From Tridacna crocea (lineage: Eukaryota; Mollusca; Bivalvia; Cardiida; Cardiidae): a DNA stretch of 64,000 nucleotides. Position 1 is the first letter of the stretch; each line of letters opens with the position of its first letter. Position numbers and translations under genes: made by a program. Where the stretch lies: positions 60,594,001-60,658,000 of the forward strand of contig OX031057.1 in assembly GCA_943736015.1 (NCBI GenBank), written 5' to 3'. Under the pieces are notes generated by a model. It was given only the letters and a program-made list of their open reading frames with translations, was not told the origin of the DNA and searched no databases. Positions 1-12,160 of the stretch are shown here, piece by piece.

Positions 1-362
1 CAGAACATTGTGCCAGAACAAGCGAAAGGAATACGCCCTATCAATAAGGGGAAGCCAAACAACAGGTGTAGATAACTATCAAAATATTTTAGACACAGTT
101 ATGTCCCTTTTTTGACTAAAAAATTGCATTGAGCATCAACTTACTTCTAAAAGTAAATACAGGGTTTAGCACCTGCTTTTTACTGCTCTTGTTTTTATAT
201 AGCAATTAAGTTTTTGTGGACATTAATGTATATATTCTGCAAGGGCAGATGGATTTTAAGACCCTTATGAAAAAGGTTTGAAAAGTGCTTTCAAAAAAGA
301 GGATTCCAGAAAACATTGTGGGTAAAAGGCAATTGACAGTTTTAGGATAGGGGCCGATGCCT
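1..362. other. AT-rich sequence, nothing recognised
   Basis: No reading frame, RNA gene or repeat that I can identify. The 3' part (about 300-345) has weak similarity to MITE-A (a stretch resembling its GAAAACATTGTGGG arm), so it may be an eroded copy. Confidence 0.4.
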
Positions 363-559
363 TTAACCCTTCACCACACAACTACAGCTTTTGATGACCC
401 TGAGAAAGAACCCTTTTGAAAATATTCTGGGAAAAGGAGAAAATGCTGGTTTTCTGCCCTGCTGGAAAAAAAATTCAATTTTTGAGTTAAGTCGTTTTGT
501 CATCTGCAAGTGCTTCAGTTTAGACCAGTCTAAAATTGTATTGTGTGGTAACGAGTTTA
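363..559 (+). repeat. MITE-A copy, hairpin arm lost
   Basis: Starts TTAACCCTTCACCACACAA and ends near TGTGGTAACGAGTTT, the two ends of the MITE-A family. The left arm GGAGAAAATGCTGG is present but most of the right arm is missing, so the central palindrome is broken. Decayed copy. Confidence 0.75.
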
Positions 560-1265
560 GAGACAGTCACAGGAACTTGAAATAAAACATGCTTCATCCT
601 TCTTCATACAGTTCCATTTTTTATGAAACAGGGAAATTAACCAGTGAAAACATTATAGGAAAAAGAAAATGCCGGTGATCCATTTCCCACAATGTTTTCT
701 CCCCTTTCAAAGACATATTTTACGATTCTTAGAATAGTCTATATTGAAAGCATTTGCAGAACAAATTTAATGTGATGAAAAGAATGGGATGTTTATTAGG
801 AGGAGTAGAAAACAGTGTGGAACAGGAAAAATTGCTGCTTAGTAGCATTCTCTCCTTTCCCCCCAGTGTTTTCAAGAACTGGCTTGATCAAGATGGTTAA
901 CCCTTTACATTATAATCTTAAGTTTTTACTACAAAGATGTCTTAATTCCTATTGTTTGGACAGAAAATTGGCACTATGTATGGGCTATGCTCTGCAAACA
1001 GGGGGCTTATTAATCTGCAAAAGGTATCGGTCCATGTCAGCCTATGTACTATGTGAAGGTAACCTTGGCCCAAAGTTTTTGCTATCGGTCAATTTTCTGC
1101 ATTTTAAAGAACCTTATGACTCAGTTTAAAATTTTGTATCTATAATTATGTGTGACTTGTTTAATATCAAGCACCACAAAGATTTGTGAAAAGAACCCCC
1201 CCCCCCCCCAACCCCTTTTAATAGCCAAACTAAGTTCATATGCTTGACTCTTTCTCAAATAATTC
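560..1265. other. Decayed repeat remnants and unassigned sequence
   Basis: At 640-720 there is a degraded MITE-A centre (GAAAATGCCGG, TTTCCCACAATGTTTTCT). A C-tract follows at about 1197-1210. A 104-codon open frame at 815-1129 shows no domain, overlaps MITE-like sequence at its start and is not accepted as a gene. Confidence 0.45.
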
Positions 1266-1361
1266 ATTGGTTTAGCCCTTTAACAAACAATCCCTGGTTT
1301 TTGTGACCCTGGGATAGATGCCTTTTGAAAATATTGTGGTATCCAGCATTTTCTCCTTTTT
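1266..1361 (+). repeat. MITE-A left half
   Basis: Shows the left-end motif CCCTTTAACAAACAATCCC and the segment up to CCAGCATTTTCTCC, then stops where the next repeat begins with TTTAGCTCATCTGAGCAC. Truncated copy. Confidence 0.65.
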
Positions 1362-2345
1362 TAGCTCATCTGAGCACGAAGTGCTCATGGTGAGCTTTTG
1401 TGATCGCCCAATGTCTGTTGTCCGTTGTCCACGATTTCTTTAAACATCTTCTCCTCCCAAGCCACTGGGCCAATGCTAATGAAACTTGGCAGGGATGTTC
1501 CTTTGGTGAATCTCTATAAAGTTGTTCAAGAGATTGAATTCCAGCCATAACTCGGTTGCCATGGCAACCAAAAGGAAAAAAATAGCAAAATCTTTGAAAA
1601 TCTTCTTCTCTGAAACCAGAGCTTTGAAATTTGGTATGTAGCATCTCCTAGTGGACCTCTACCAAGATTGTTCATATGATGCCCCTGGGGTCAAAACTGG
1701 CCCCGCCCCGGCATTGAAACATAGGAAAAAAGAAGGAAAATTTTAAGATTCTTTTTCTATATATATGTGAAACTAGAAAGGGCAGTGCTTTAACATTTAT
1801 TATGTAGCATCTCCTAGTGAACCTCTACCAAGATTTTTCATATGATGCCCCTGGGGTCAAAACTGGCCCCGCCCCGGGAGTCACAAGTTTGAAACATAGG
1901 AACAAAGAAGGAAAAATTTAAGATTCTTTTTCTATATATATGTGAAACTAGAAGGGGCAGTGCTTTAACATTTATTATGTAGCATCTCCTAGTGAACCTC
2001 TACCAAGATTTTTCATATGATGCCCCTGGGGTCAAAACTGGCCCCGCCCTGGGAGTCACAAGTTTGAAACATAGGAACAAAGAAGGAAAACTTTAAAAAT
2101 CTTCTTCTCTGAAACAAGAAGGAGTTGAACTTTGATATTTGGTATGAAGCATCTGCTAGTTGACCTCTACCAAGTTTGTTCACATGCTGTTCCTGGGGTC
2201 CAAACTGGCCCAGCCTTGGGGGTCACAAATTTGAAACATAGGTACAAAGAAGGAAAACTTTAAAAATATTTTTCTCTGAAACTGAAAATCGTAGAGCTGT
2301 GATATTTCATTATGTAGCATCTTCTAGTGGACCTCTACCAAATAG
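1362..2345. repeat. AGCTCATCTGAGCAC repeat with about 170-bp internal units
   Basis: Begins TTTAGCTCATCTGAGCACG, a widespread bivalve repeat start. A segment carrying AGCATCTCCTAGTG and ACCTCTACCAAG recurs near 1642, 1810, 1980, 2150 and 2318, so the body is a tandem array with a period close to 170 bp. The middle units are the most alike. A second member starts at 8802. Confidence 0.8.
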
Positions 2346-2440
2346 GATACAATGATCTTTTTGGAAAAGAAGAATTTTCATTGTAGATCTTTACTTCTTA
2401 GTACTCAGGTGAACGATATAGGACCATCATGTTCCTCTTG

Positions 2441-2565
2441 TTTCACAATGTTTTCTACCCTCCTAGAACAAATTTCAATTTTTGTGTCACAATAATTTTG
2501 TCGTCTGCAAGTGCTTTAAATTTAGACCAGTCTAAAATTTTGTTGTTTGGAAAAGGGTTAAAGTC
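2441..2565 (+). repeat. MITE-A right half
   Basis: Carries CACAATGTTTTCTACCCT, TTTTGTCGTCTGCAAGTGC and ACCAGTCTAAAATTTTG, and ends GGGTTAAAG. This is the right half of the family without the left half or the loop. Confidence 0.75.
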
Positions 2566-2692
2566 CTGATGAACTTGGCTTGTTAAAACATCGTTTGGAA
2601 AGGAGAAAGTACCAGTAATCACCACTATCACATTTTCTGATGATGTTTTCTTCTCTATTCAAGGTGAATTCTATCATTCGGGTCATATTTTA

Positions 2693-3815
2693 TTATGCTC
2701 CCTGAAGGGCGAGTATATAGTTGCCGCTTCGTCTGTCCGTCCATCCGTCCTTCAGTCCGTCCGTCTGTCCGTCCGTCCGAAGCGATTTCTCCACAACCCT
2801 TGGACCAAATTGGATGAAACTTCATATATGAACTCCTTAGGGTAAGGCGCCGCTATAGTTTTCCCTGATTTTCAATTTGACCCCGTGTCATGGAAAAAAG
2901 GGGCTTAATGCAAAATTGCAATTTTTACCAATATCTCATTCAGTTTTTGTCAGAATATCATGAAACTTCATGGTTATATTGTTTATGGAAAGTTGAAGCA
3001 TGTGCCCTTGCTATTTTTAATCTGGGCATTTTTTAAGTTGATGTTCTGTCATGGAAAAAGGGGGCTTCTTGCAAAATTCCAATTTTTACTAATATTTCAT
3101 TCAGTTTTTGTCAAAATTTCATTAAACTTCATGGTTATATTGTTTTTTCAAAGTTTCACCATGTGCTCTTCTTTCTTCATCTATGTGTTTTTCAATTTGA
3201 CCCTCTGTCATGGAAAAAGGGGGTTTCTTGTAAAATGAAAAAGGGTCCCTAATGCAAAATTGCAATTTTTACTAATATCTTCTTCAGTTTTTGTCAACAT
3301 TTCATGGTTATATCTTGTTTTACAAGTTTCAACATGTGCCCTTTGTTTTTGCAATCTATGAATTATTTATGTGCAAATACGTCTTTCCTGGTTTCTCAAA
3401 TTAAGGCTGCATCACGGAAAAAGGGGACTTCATGGAAAAAATTGTTTTTCACTAGGTTCTCCATTAGCAGTGCTCAAAACTTTGTGAAATTTCAAATCTG
3501 AAGTTGTTGGAACGTTGCCCAGGTACCTCTCTTCCTTTTTCTCAATTTCAGGCTGCGTCTCGGAAAAAGGGGGCTTCATGTAAAAAACTGTTTTATGTAA
3601 TATTTAATACGTGACTGCTCAAAATTTTATGAGAAAAGGGGGCTTAAAGGGGGCTTATTGTGCTCTACAAGTTTGTGTTGGCTATCTCTAAGATAGTAAT
3701 TGCCTTTTCACTTCAAATTTTGGGGGGCATGAACAGGTTCTTCTAGGATAAAAGAAGTGAATTTATATAAATTTCTTATATTTTATGACAAGCACTTGTT
3801 CGGGGAGCATAACCC
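2693..3815. repeat. Dispersed repeat ATGCTCCCTGAAGGGCGAG with internal tandem units
   Basis: Starts TATGCTCCCTGAAGGGCGAG and closes near GTTCGGGGAGCATAA, so the ends are partly complementary. After a CCGTCCGT-rich stretch (about 2735-2785), a segment containing GGGGGCTT.TGCAAAATT and CAATTTTTACTAATAT recurs about every 130-150 bp up to 3640. Open frames here are by-products of the repeat. Confidence 0.75.
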
Positions 3816-3836
3816 GTCTCTGATGGCTCTTGTTTG

Positions 3837-3924
3837 TATATCAATGGGTGAGCGCAATACTATTCTAAGTGTCTGTACATTGTACAGGCACTTAGAATAG
3901 TATTGCACTCGCCTATTGATATAT
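3837..3924. repeat. Palindrome of about 88 bp
   Basis: The left arm TATATCAATGGGTGAGCGCA is mirrored by TGCACTCGCCTATTGATATA, and the inner halves (ATACTATTCTAAGTG / CACTTAGAATAGTAT) pair perfectly around TGTACATTGTACA. Probably a minimal hairpin MITE. Confidence 0.75.
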
Positions 3925-4092
3925 ACTTCCTTTTTATTCAGACAAGTCTAAAATGTTCTTGTTTGTTAGAGGATTTGCTATTTCTATTTTATTTTGCCTT
4001 TTTTTTTTTCAGGAGCCTAAGAGAGAAGCAAACCATTGAAAAAGGATTTAAAAGATTTTCTAGACATTCTGCAAATAAAAGTACTTTGATGT

Positions 4093-5180
4093 AATATCCC
4101 AAAATAAATGTGAAAATTTGATTTGATAGTCAAAAAATGTGATATTTGAATCTTAACCCAAAAATTAAATGTGAAAATTTCATTTAAAAGTACTATAAAA
4201 ATGTAATGTTTTGATTTGATACTTGAAAATAAATGTGACGCATCATACAAAAAAGGAAGCATCTGGGAACTGCGAAAAGTGTCAACCCTGGTTAGAATGC
4301 GCAAATTGCGCAGTCTGACCAGGGTTGACACTTTTCGCTTTTATATTTTCTGTATGAAAAGTGGTCATTCTACCTTATTATACTATTATTTTTAAAGTAT
4401 CCACTTAAATTGACCTGCACTACCTGTTTTCATCTACTTGGTGTACGGAATTCTCATACGGTCCCTTTTTTGCGTGACAGGTCACAAATGTGAAATTTTA
4501 TGTTAATAATCCTAACTAGATATGAATTTTTTATTTGGTACTCCAAATAAAAGTGAATTTTGTACTGATATATCTAAACATAAATATGAAATTTTGGTTT
4601 GATAATCCGAAAAAGATGTGAAATTTTGTGGTGATACCCTGAAATAGATATTGAGTTTTTAGTTGATACTTAAATATAAATATGAAATTTTGGTTTAATT
4701 AGTAATCCAAAATAGATGTGAAATTTTGATTATGTGCTCTTTAAGAAATGTAATGTTTGATTTGATATTCCAGGATAAATATTCATTTTTCCATTAATAT
4801 ACCAAAGGTATGACATTTTTAAATAAATATAAAATTTGGATTTGATACTCCAACATAAATATGAAATTTTGATTTTATAATCCAAAGTAATTGTGAAATG
4901 TTTATTTGACACTTCCAAAAAATATATATTATACTTTGATACTCCAAATTAAATGAAATTTTTCTATTTGATACTCCAAAGCAAATGTGAAATGTTGAAT
5001 TGGCACTTGCATCAACTAAATATAATTTTTTTATTTTATATTAATGAAAAATAGATGAGTAGTTTTGATTTGATACTTCAAACTATATGTGGATTTTCAT
5101 TTCATACTAAAAGAATACTAAAACTTTGGTCTGAAATTCCAAAATTCGTGGGAGATTTTGACATGATACGCAATAGACCT
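4093..5180. repeat. AT-rich degenerate minisatellite
   Basis: A motif like TTTGATACTCCAAA.TAAATGTGAAATTT recurs about every 38-45 bp through the interval, with an embedded palindromic element at about 4262-4345 (GCGAAAAGTGTCAACCC mirrored by GGGTTGACACTTTTCGC). Copies are diverged. Several short open frames (e.g. 4017-4331 minus) come from the repeat. Confidence 0.7.
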
Positions 5181-5454
5181 TTACAAATGTTGAAGATATT
5201 TTAGTGATGCTCTGTGAAAAGGGGGCTTAAAGCATCTGTGAAAAGTAAACTTTTTTTTTGCTATATATTGACTTATATATATAAAGCATGCCTGCACTAA
5301 CTTTCATAGTTGAAATTAACAGTTGTTGAATCTATATTACATGAATAAAGTATTCCATAAGGATGAAAAAAAGTCATTTTATAATGGTTTTACATACAGC
5401 AAACTCAAGATACCAGTCTGAAGATTTTTTCTTAATATATTCTGACCCTTTTAC

Positions 5455-5618
5455 TCTTTACCAAACAACAAAATTTTAGACTGTTCCAAATTGAAAAAGC
5501 TTGCAGACGACAAAATAGGGGTAACTTAAAAATTGAAATTTGTTTCCAGCAGAGTAAGAAAACAAGGGTAACTTAAAAATTGAAATTTGTTTCCAGCAGA
5601 GTAGAAAACAGTAGAATA
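5455..5618 (-). repeat. MITE-A right half (reverse) with internal duplication
   Basis: Begins CTCTTTACCAAACAACAAAA as in reversed MITE-A. The piece GGGTAACTTAAAAATTGAAA through GTTTCCAGCAGAGTA is present twice in tandem. Confidence 0.7.
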
Positions 5619-8312
5619 TTTGTGGGTTTTTTTTTCGGTAAAGATCAAAATTTATTTTATTTTCATTTTGACCATAAAAACTAATAAGTGGCTGTGCCAC
5701 TCGTGAAAATATGACATATAAGTCACTGTAACTATGACACTTAACCCATTACCACACAATCCCTACTTTTGACGCCCCTGAGAAAGAAGCCTTTAGAAAA
5801 CATTTTGGGAAAAGGAGAAAATGCTGGAAACCAGCATTTTCTCCTTTTCCCGCAATGTTTTCTACCCTTCACAAAACAAATTTCAAATTTTCAACCACTT
5901 TTAGTATGTTGTCTGCAAATGCTTTCAATTTGAACCAGTCTAAAATTTTCTTGTGTGGTAAAGAGTTAATGGGAAATGATACTATTTGTCTGCTTTCTAG
6001 CATGCTGTTATTCACACAATTTTTTGTTTTTCTTTGTGTTTTCTCTTTTTCAGCTTTATTGTCATTTTGATAATTATGTTCTGCTTGGCAATTTTTGAAG
6101 AAACTGTAATATTCCCATGATAACTAACATCGATGTTATGACTAAGCAAAAACTTTGATATTTTTCCAATATATATGTGTTGACTCAAAATGTATACCGG
6201 TACTTCAAACTTGGGCAAACTGTATACTTTCAATGATAAGCCCATATCATAGAGGCAGGTAACCTAAAGCTATTTTTGACCCAATTATGCCCTATCGGGG
6301 GGGTGGGGGGGGGGGGAGAGACGCCATAGGAATAACAGAAAAAAACTGTACTGGATTTTGATAAAGCTCCTCCCAGAAAATTTTAAAAGCATGAAATAAA
6401 CATGATATTTTTTTTTTTTCGGTAAAGATCAAAATTTATTTTATTTTCATTTTGACCATTAAAACTAATAAGTGGCTGTGCCACTCGTGAAAATATTACC
6501 AATGGTGTTCACTCAATGAAATAAATTTCGATCTTTCACCGAAAAAAACAAATATCCTCGATATATATATATATATATATATATGATGACATATAAGTCA
6601 CTTTAACTATGACACTTAATGGGAAATGATACTATTTGTCTGCTTTCTAGCATGCTGTTATTCACACAATTTTTTGTTTTTCTTTGTGTTTTCTCTTTTT
6701 CAGCTTTATTGTCATTTTGATAATTATGTTCTGATTGGCAATTTTTGAAGAAACTGAAATATTCCCATGATAACTAACATCGATGTTATGACTAAGCAAA
6801 AACTTTGATATTTTTCCAATATATGTGTTGACTCAAAATATATACCGGTACTTCAAACTTGGGCAAACTGTATACTTTCAAATGTTTCAAATGATAAGCT
6901 CATATCGTAGAGGCAGGTTACCTAAAGCTACTTTTGACCCAATTATGCCCTGTTTTAGTATTAGAATATCCACCTAAAAAGCAACAGGGGGGGGGGGGGG
7001 GGGGAAAGCCGGGTACGCCATAGGAATAACAGAAAAAAACTGCACTGGATTTTGATAAAGCTCCTCCCAGAAAATTTTAAAAGCATGAAATAAACAGAAT
7101 ATTTTTTTTTTTTTCGGTAAAGATCAAAATTTATTTTATTTTCATTTTGACCATTAAAACTAATAAGTGGCTGTGCCACTCATGAAAATATTACCAATGG
7201 TGTCCACTCAATGAAATAAATTTCGATCTTTCACCGAAAAAAACAAATATCCTCTATATATATATATGATGACATATAAGTCACTGTAACTATGACACTT
7301 AATGGGAAATGATTCTATTTGTCTGCTTTCTAGCATGCTGTTATTCACACAATTTTTTTTTTCTTTGTGTTTTCTCTTTTTCAGCTTTATTGTCATTTTG
7401 ATAATTATGTTCTGCTTGGCAATTTTTGAAGAAACTAATATTCCCATGATAACTAACATCGATGTTATGATTAAGCAAAAACTTTGATATTTTTCCAATA
7501 TATATGTGTTGACTCAAAATGTATACCAGTACTTCAAACTTGGGCAAACTGTATACTTTCAAATGATAAGCTCATATCATAGAGGCAGGTAACCTAAAGC
7601 TATTTTTGACCCAATTATGCCCTCTTTTAGTATTAGAATATCCACCTAAAAAGCAACTGGGGGGGGTACGCCATTGGAATAACGGAAAAAAACTGTACTG
7701 GATTTTGATAAAGCTCCTCCCAGAAAAGGTTAAAAGCATGAAATAAACAGAATATTTGTTTTTTTTATTCGGTAAAGATCAAAATTTATTTTATTTTCAT
7801 TTTGACCATTAAAACTAATAAGTGGCTGTGCCACTCGTGAAAATATTACCAATGGTGTCCACTCAATGAAATAAATTTCGATCCTTCACCGAAAAAAACA
7901 AATATCCTCTATATATATATGATGACATATAAGTCGCTGTAACTATGACACTTAATGGGAAATGATACTATTTGTCTGCTTTCTAGCATGCTGTTATTCA
8001 CACAATTTTTTTGTTTTTCTTTGTGTTTTCTCTTTTTCAGCTTTATTGTCATTTTGATAATTATGTTCTGCTTGGCAATTTTTGAAGAAACTGTAATATC
8101 CCATGATATGTTATGACTAGGCAAAAACTTTGATATTTTTCCAATATATATGTGTTGACTCAAAATGTATACCGGTACTTCAAACTTCGGCAAACTGTAT
8201 ACTTTCAAATGATAAGCCCATATCATAGAGGCATTTAACCTAAAGATATTTTTGACCCAATTATGCCCTGTTTTAGTATTAGAATATTAACCTAAAAAGC
8301 AACTTTTGCCAA
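5619..8312. repeat. Four-unit tandem array, unit about 655-690 bp
   Basis: The landmark TTCGGTAAAGATCAAAATT occurs at 5634, 6418, 7113 and 7768. Each unit continues through ACTAATAAGTGGCTGTGCC, TGACACTTAATGGGAAATG, GGCAATTTTTGAAGAAACT, TATACCGGTACTTCAAACTT and AGCTCCTCCCAGAAAA. Unit 1 is interrupted by a MITE-A copy at 5741-5969. Poly-G tracts of variable length (about 6297-6318, 6988-7004, 7659-7665) sit at the same place in each unit. The repeated open frames are not genes. Confidence 0.9.
5741..5969 (+). mobile_element. MITE-A, full length, with empty-site paralogues
   Basis: A 229-bp copy counting TTAA at both ends. It starts TTAACCCATTACCACACAAT and ends TGTGTGGTAAAGAGTTAA, so the termini are inverted repeats of about 18 bp. 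The centre is a hairpin around TGGAAACCA. It sits at the TTAA of TGACACTTAATGGG in array unit 1. Units 2, 3 and 4 keep that TTAA empty (6616-6619, 7299-7302, 7952-7955). TTAA targeting and CCC-type ends fit a piggyBac-mobilised non-autonomous element. No transposase is visible in the window. Confidence 0.92.
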
Positions 8313-8800
8313 GCACTGGCACCTGCATCCGTTGCTATTCATGTACCGTATACAAGGGCTGTTTAGAAAGTTCCCATATGGGCTGCAACAATGGAAAAGG
8401 GGCATTCGGCCATTTCTGTTAAGTGTCGTCTCGGATCAGCCTGTGCAGTCTGTACAAGCTAATCCGAAACAACACTTTCTGTTTTTATATAATTTTCCGT
8501 TTTTTTTTTCTACAAGTCTACTGAAGAACAAAATTTAGTGTAGTCGTAAGGTTGATCCAAGATGACACTTTACCCCTGTGTCTGAATGCCCTTTTTCGTG
8601 TGTTGCAGGCCATTTAGTAGATCATAACTATGTGAAATAACAATGACATTAAACTTTCAAGTTGTGGGTTCTTGGATTTCACATAGAGATAAAGAATGAA
8701 ATATTTAAAAATCTTCTTGTCCAAAACTGTAAGGGCTAGAGCTTTCATTTATGGCATGTAGTGGCATTAAACTTTCAAATTATATTTGTTCAGTGTGTTT
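8313..8800. repeat. Palindromic repeat remnant and unassigned sequence
   Basis: About 8395-8520 resembles a dispersed bivalve repeat: AAGTGTCGTCTCGGATCAG followed by a partly complementary TAATCCGAAACAACACTTTC. The rest is AT-rich without a recognisable feature. Confidence 0.5.
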
Positions 8801-8801
8801 T

Positions 8802-9200
8802 TAGCTCACCTGAGCACAAAGTGCTCAAGGTGAGCTATTGTGATCGGTCGATGTCTGTTGTCCGTCTGTCCATCCGTCCGTTCACAATTACAAAAAAAAA
8901 ATTTCTTCTCCTAAACTAACCTTCAGATTTCAATCATACTTCACAGAAATGATCCTTAGGTCATGGTTTTTCAAAAGACTTCAAAGAATTGAAATCACTC
9001 AGTGAAGAACTCTGGTTGCCATGGCAACCGAGAGAAAAAACTTCAAAACTCTTCTTGTCCAAAACTGTAAGGACTAAAGCCTTTGTACTTGGCATGTAGC
9101 ATCATCTAGTGACCTTCTACCAAAATACTTCAAATTATGGCGCTGATGGATGGACAGATGGATGCACGATGGACTCACTGATAATTGGCTTTGATCATTT
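8802..9200. repeat. AGCTCACCTGAGCAC repeat, second copy
   Basis: Starts TTTAGCTCACCTGAGCACAA and shares with 1362 the segment CTCAAGGTGAGCT.TTGTGATCG, a CCGTC-rich tract, GGTTGCCATGGCAACC and GTAGCATCATCTAGTGACC. Shorter and without the tandem units. Confidence 0.75.
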
Positions 9201-10762
9201 AATAAAAATATAAAGTTTCATGAAACAATGTCCATAAGTTGGAGATACATTGATAAAAAAATTATATTTGCTTAAGTCAAAAGCTGAAAACAGAAAATAA
9301 GGGATAAGGTATACATAGTTCACCTCGAACACTTTCAGGGGTGTAGAAATACTGAAATTTTCTACTTGTCCATGGACAAGTAAATCTAAAAAATCTACTT
9401 GTCCATCAGAGAAACTTACTTGTCCAAAACAAAACAATTTTAAGACCTAATTGAATGTAGTCTGTAGATAATGACGTTCTTTTAACCATTTAAATTTGCT
9501 TTGATTGGGGTTTTAATGATGAAAATAAATCAAGCAAATTTTATGAGGCTTTTTTCCCAAAAATTGGGAATAGGCCTAAGCCTTTCATTTTGGATATTCA
9601 AGCACAATTTTGGCCGATTGGGAAAAAGCAGGCTGAGTTTCAAGGTACATAAATTTAATAAAATAATGGCACTGTACACAGATACAGAAAATAGAAAGGT
9701 GCAACGATTTACTAATTAAAAAGATTCAACACTATAACAAGATTACACTATAGCTGCTTTTAAAAACCATGGCCAAATGTCTCGGTGTTTGCACTTACTG
9801 ACCCTTTATAACATTACTGTCGTACACCCATGGGTGGCGGATCTAATACTTCAGCAGAACTGCCTACCAGCCGTCATAATGATACAAGGGAATCATTATA
9901 TGTGGCTTGGTTATTGTGTATGGAGATGTAGAGTTTGCATCATGCGTAGTGATAATAACTGTCTAGTTTCAAGACAACAGGAGATCGGCGATGTCCGACA
10001 TACCAGGCACTTCAAATGGAGACTCAGTATGAGGAAATTTGATTACCTTCAGATCGATCTGCAAGGAATTTGAAAGTTTTACGCCTGAAAGTAAAAAGGC
10101 TGCGCTGGCCTTTATGGTCTACAGTCCTTTTAACAAACTGTTTGTAATGTTTCCCGGTTCTTGACATGTTTTGCTTGGATACAGCTTGTTTGGTTTTCTT
10201 TCAAACACGATTACTGGGATCGAGTAAGAATGTGTTCCATAGTGTTAAATTCAGACAACTTTTGTCAACAGTAAGTTCTTGCAAACGACAAAAAAAAAAA
10301 GAATTAACATTGAATGAGAGAGATTGAATGACATCCGCGTCTAGTCTATGTGCGGTGTTATGATGTGCAAAAAATATAGGCTAACTCGATTCGGTTATTG
10401 TTCCCTCCATTAAACAAACCAAATGGCGCCAACAAACCACAATATTTTGGCCAAGCTGCAGCGCAGTCAAAATAAAAAAAAAAAACCTGCATAGGCGATA
10501 AAATCAGAGTCAGCCAATTGTTTGGCCTTTTTATTTATTCCAGATATCAGGGAATAGTTTATCATAATTCAATTTAAAAATGTTCTTGCTTACGAAGTGA
10601 GACGGAGAGAACATTTCTATTTCACACGGATAATGTTATTTAATATAGATCTTTTCTTCCAATTCCCCCCTCGTATTCAACTTGTCCGCGGACGAGTAAA
10701 TTGCAAAAAGCCAGTTGTCCGACGTCAAATTTACCCGAGTTGGACGTAGGAATTCCACCACT
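9201..10762. other. Unassigned region with two related exon-like remnants
   Basis: Mostly unrecognised. Near 9345-9440 and 10670-10755 on the minus strand are two short similar reading stretches, each with the pattern GQ(V/L).F..LLV.GQVE, suggesting remnants of one duplicated unit. A 98-codon open frame at 9777-10073 has no domain and is not called a gene. Confidence 0.35.
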
Positions 10763-11343
10763 TTCTTGCACTCCGGATCATTGCATTCACCTCTGTAGTG
10801 GGCTCAGAAAGTAGTCCGTCATTACGTCATATTTTTGTCGCATGACCATAACTCAAAATGGCTACACAAACGCCGGTGAAAGAAAGACCAATATCGATTG
10901 TTTCATGTCCTGTTAAAACAGCATGGGACCAATCAGACTTAGTGATAGGAAATGAACAAAAGAGGGATTTTCTGAAAAGACTAAATATCCTTAAAGGACG
11001 ATAACTTGATTTTTAATCGTACAAACTTAGATCCAGCGGTGTGTCAAATAAGTTGTCATCATTCATGGGCGCAGCCATTTTTGTTAAAATCGGCGTAAGA
11101 TTCTTAAAAGTGAAGAGGCTCGAAAAAATAGTTCCATTTTATACAGGTAAATTCATCAGTTTGAACGCACCTATAATGTATCCAGAATCATATTTCCTTT
11201 GTCTAACTTACAATTTTACATATGAACTGGTGAACAGTAACAAAACATCTTTTCCTCGGTTTGACAAGATTCTTGTCATTTAGCCCATCGCAGAGATGTA
11301 TGTGAGGTAACGAACGACAACTCTGCTCGGAGATTGGAATTCC
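10763..11343 (+). repeat. Duplicated about 600-bp unit, copy 1, with a 48-codon ORF
   Basis: Runs from TTCTTGCACTCCGG to GAGATTGGAATTC and is matched over its length by 43074-43680. At 10858-11004 it holds an ATG-started frame of 48 codons beginning MATQTPVKERPISIVSCPVK. The same start is present in the other copy. Upstream is TTACGTCAT, a CRE-like site. It looks like a first exon with its flanks, but the product is unknown. Confidence 0.6.
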
Positions 11344-11403
11344 ACACCCCTGACTTTGTGCTCTGGTAAGGTAACAAGAGCTGTTCTTTACCAAATGACA
11401 AAA

Positions 11404-11632
11404 TTAACTCTTTACCACACGACAAAATTTTTGACTGGTTCAAATTGAAAGCATTTGCAGACGACAAAATAAAGTTGACTGAAAAATTGAAATTTGTTCT
11501 GGGAAGGGTAGAAAACACTGTGGGAAAAGGAGAAAATGCTGGTTACCAGCATTTTCTCCTTTTCCCACTGTGTTTTCAAAAGGCTTCTTTCTCAGGGGCG
11601 TCAAAAGTAGGGATTGTGTGGTAATGGGTTAA
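11404..11632 (-). mobile_element. MITE-A, full length
   Basis: A 229-bp reverse copy between TTAACTCTTTACCACACGAC and GTGTGGTAATGGGTTAA. The arms GGGAAAAGGAGAAAATGCTGG / CCAGCATTTTCTCCTTTTCC pair perfectly. Confidence 0.92.
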
Positions 11633-12160
11633 AAGATTATGCAAAGAGAATGCATTTATTTTGCTGATGACATAAATTTCAAATGAATAGATCAATCTTT
11701 GTAAGGGTTACAAAAATACATTGAGGGAAGAACGAGAAAGGGCAGGCAATCAGCATTTTTGCTTTTCCAACCATGTTTTTCACACCATGTCACTTCATCA
11801 TATGATTGTTTGGGAAAAAGAATAACAAATCACACATTTCACAATTTCATCCATTTCATATCATTACATATTGAACAAAACCATGGAAATAGAAAAAAAA
11901 AGTAATAACAAACAAACCTTAGAGATGACTTAAAACAAAGGAAATAGTTATTCAAGCTCAGCAACCATATTCAATGTAAGTCTAAAAAACTTTCCTTCCA
12001 TTGTTAGTTTTCAATTACAGCATACTGTGTAACAATCTCCTTATTTCATGTCCAACAGTTACAAGTTTAAACCCTTTACCAGTTGGTAAATTTAAGTCTT
12101 GTTCAAACAACATTATAAACTCTTTACCAAATTACAAAATTTTGGACCTGACCAAAAGAG
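11633..12160. other. Unassigned, with a decayed MITE-A piece
   Basis: About 11740-11790 and 12066-12160 show fragments of MITE-A (ACTCTTTACCAAATTACAAA). Nothing else recognised. Confidence 0.4.

Noticed and set aside
815-1129. 104-codon plus frame
   Set aside because: Starts in eroded MITE-A sequence and has no domain or splice support.
7208-8226. Several minus-strand frames with the shared peptide VYSLPKFEVPVYILSQHIY
   Set aside because: They are the same part of the about 660-bp units read in frame; no start, domain or codon pattern supports a gene.
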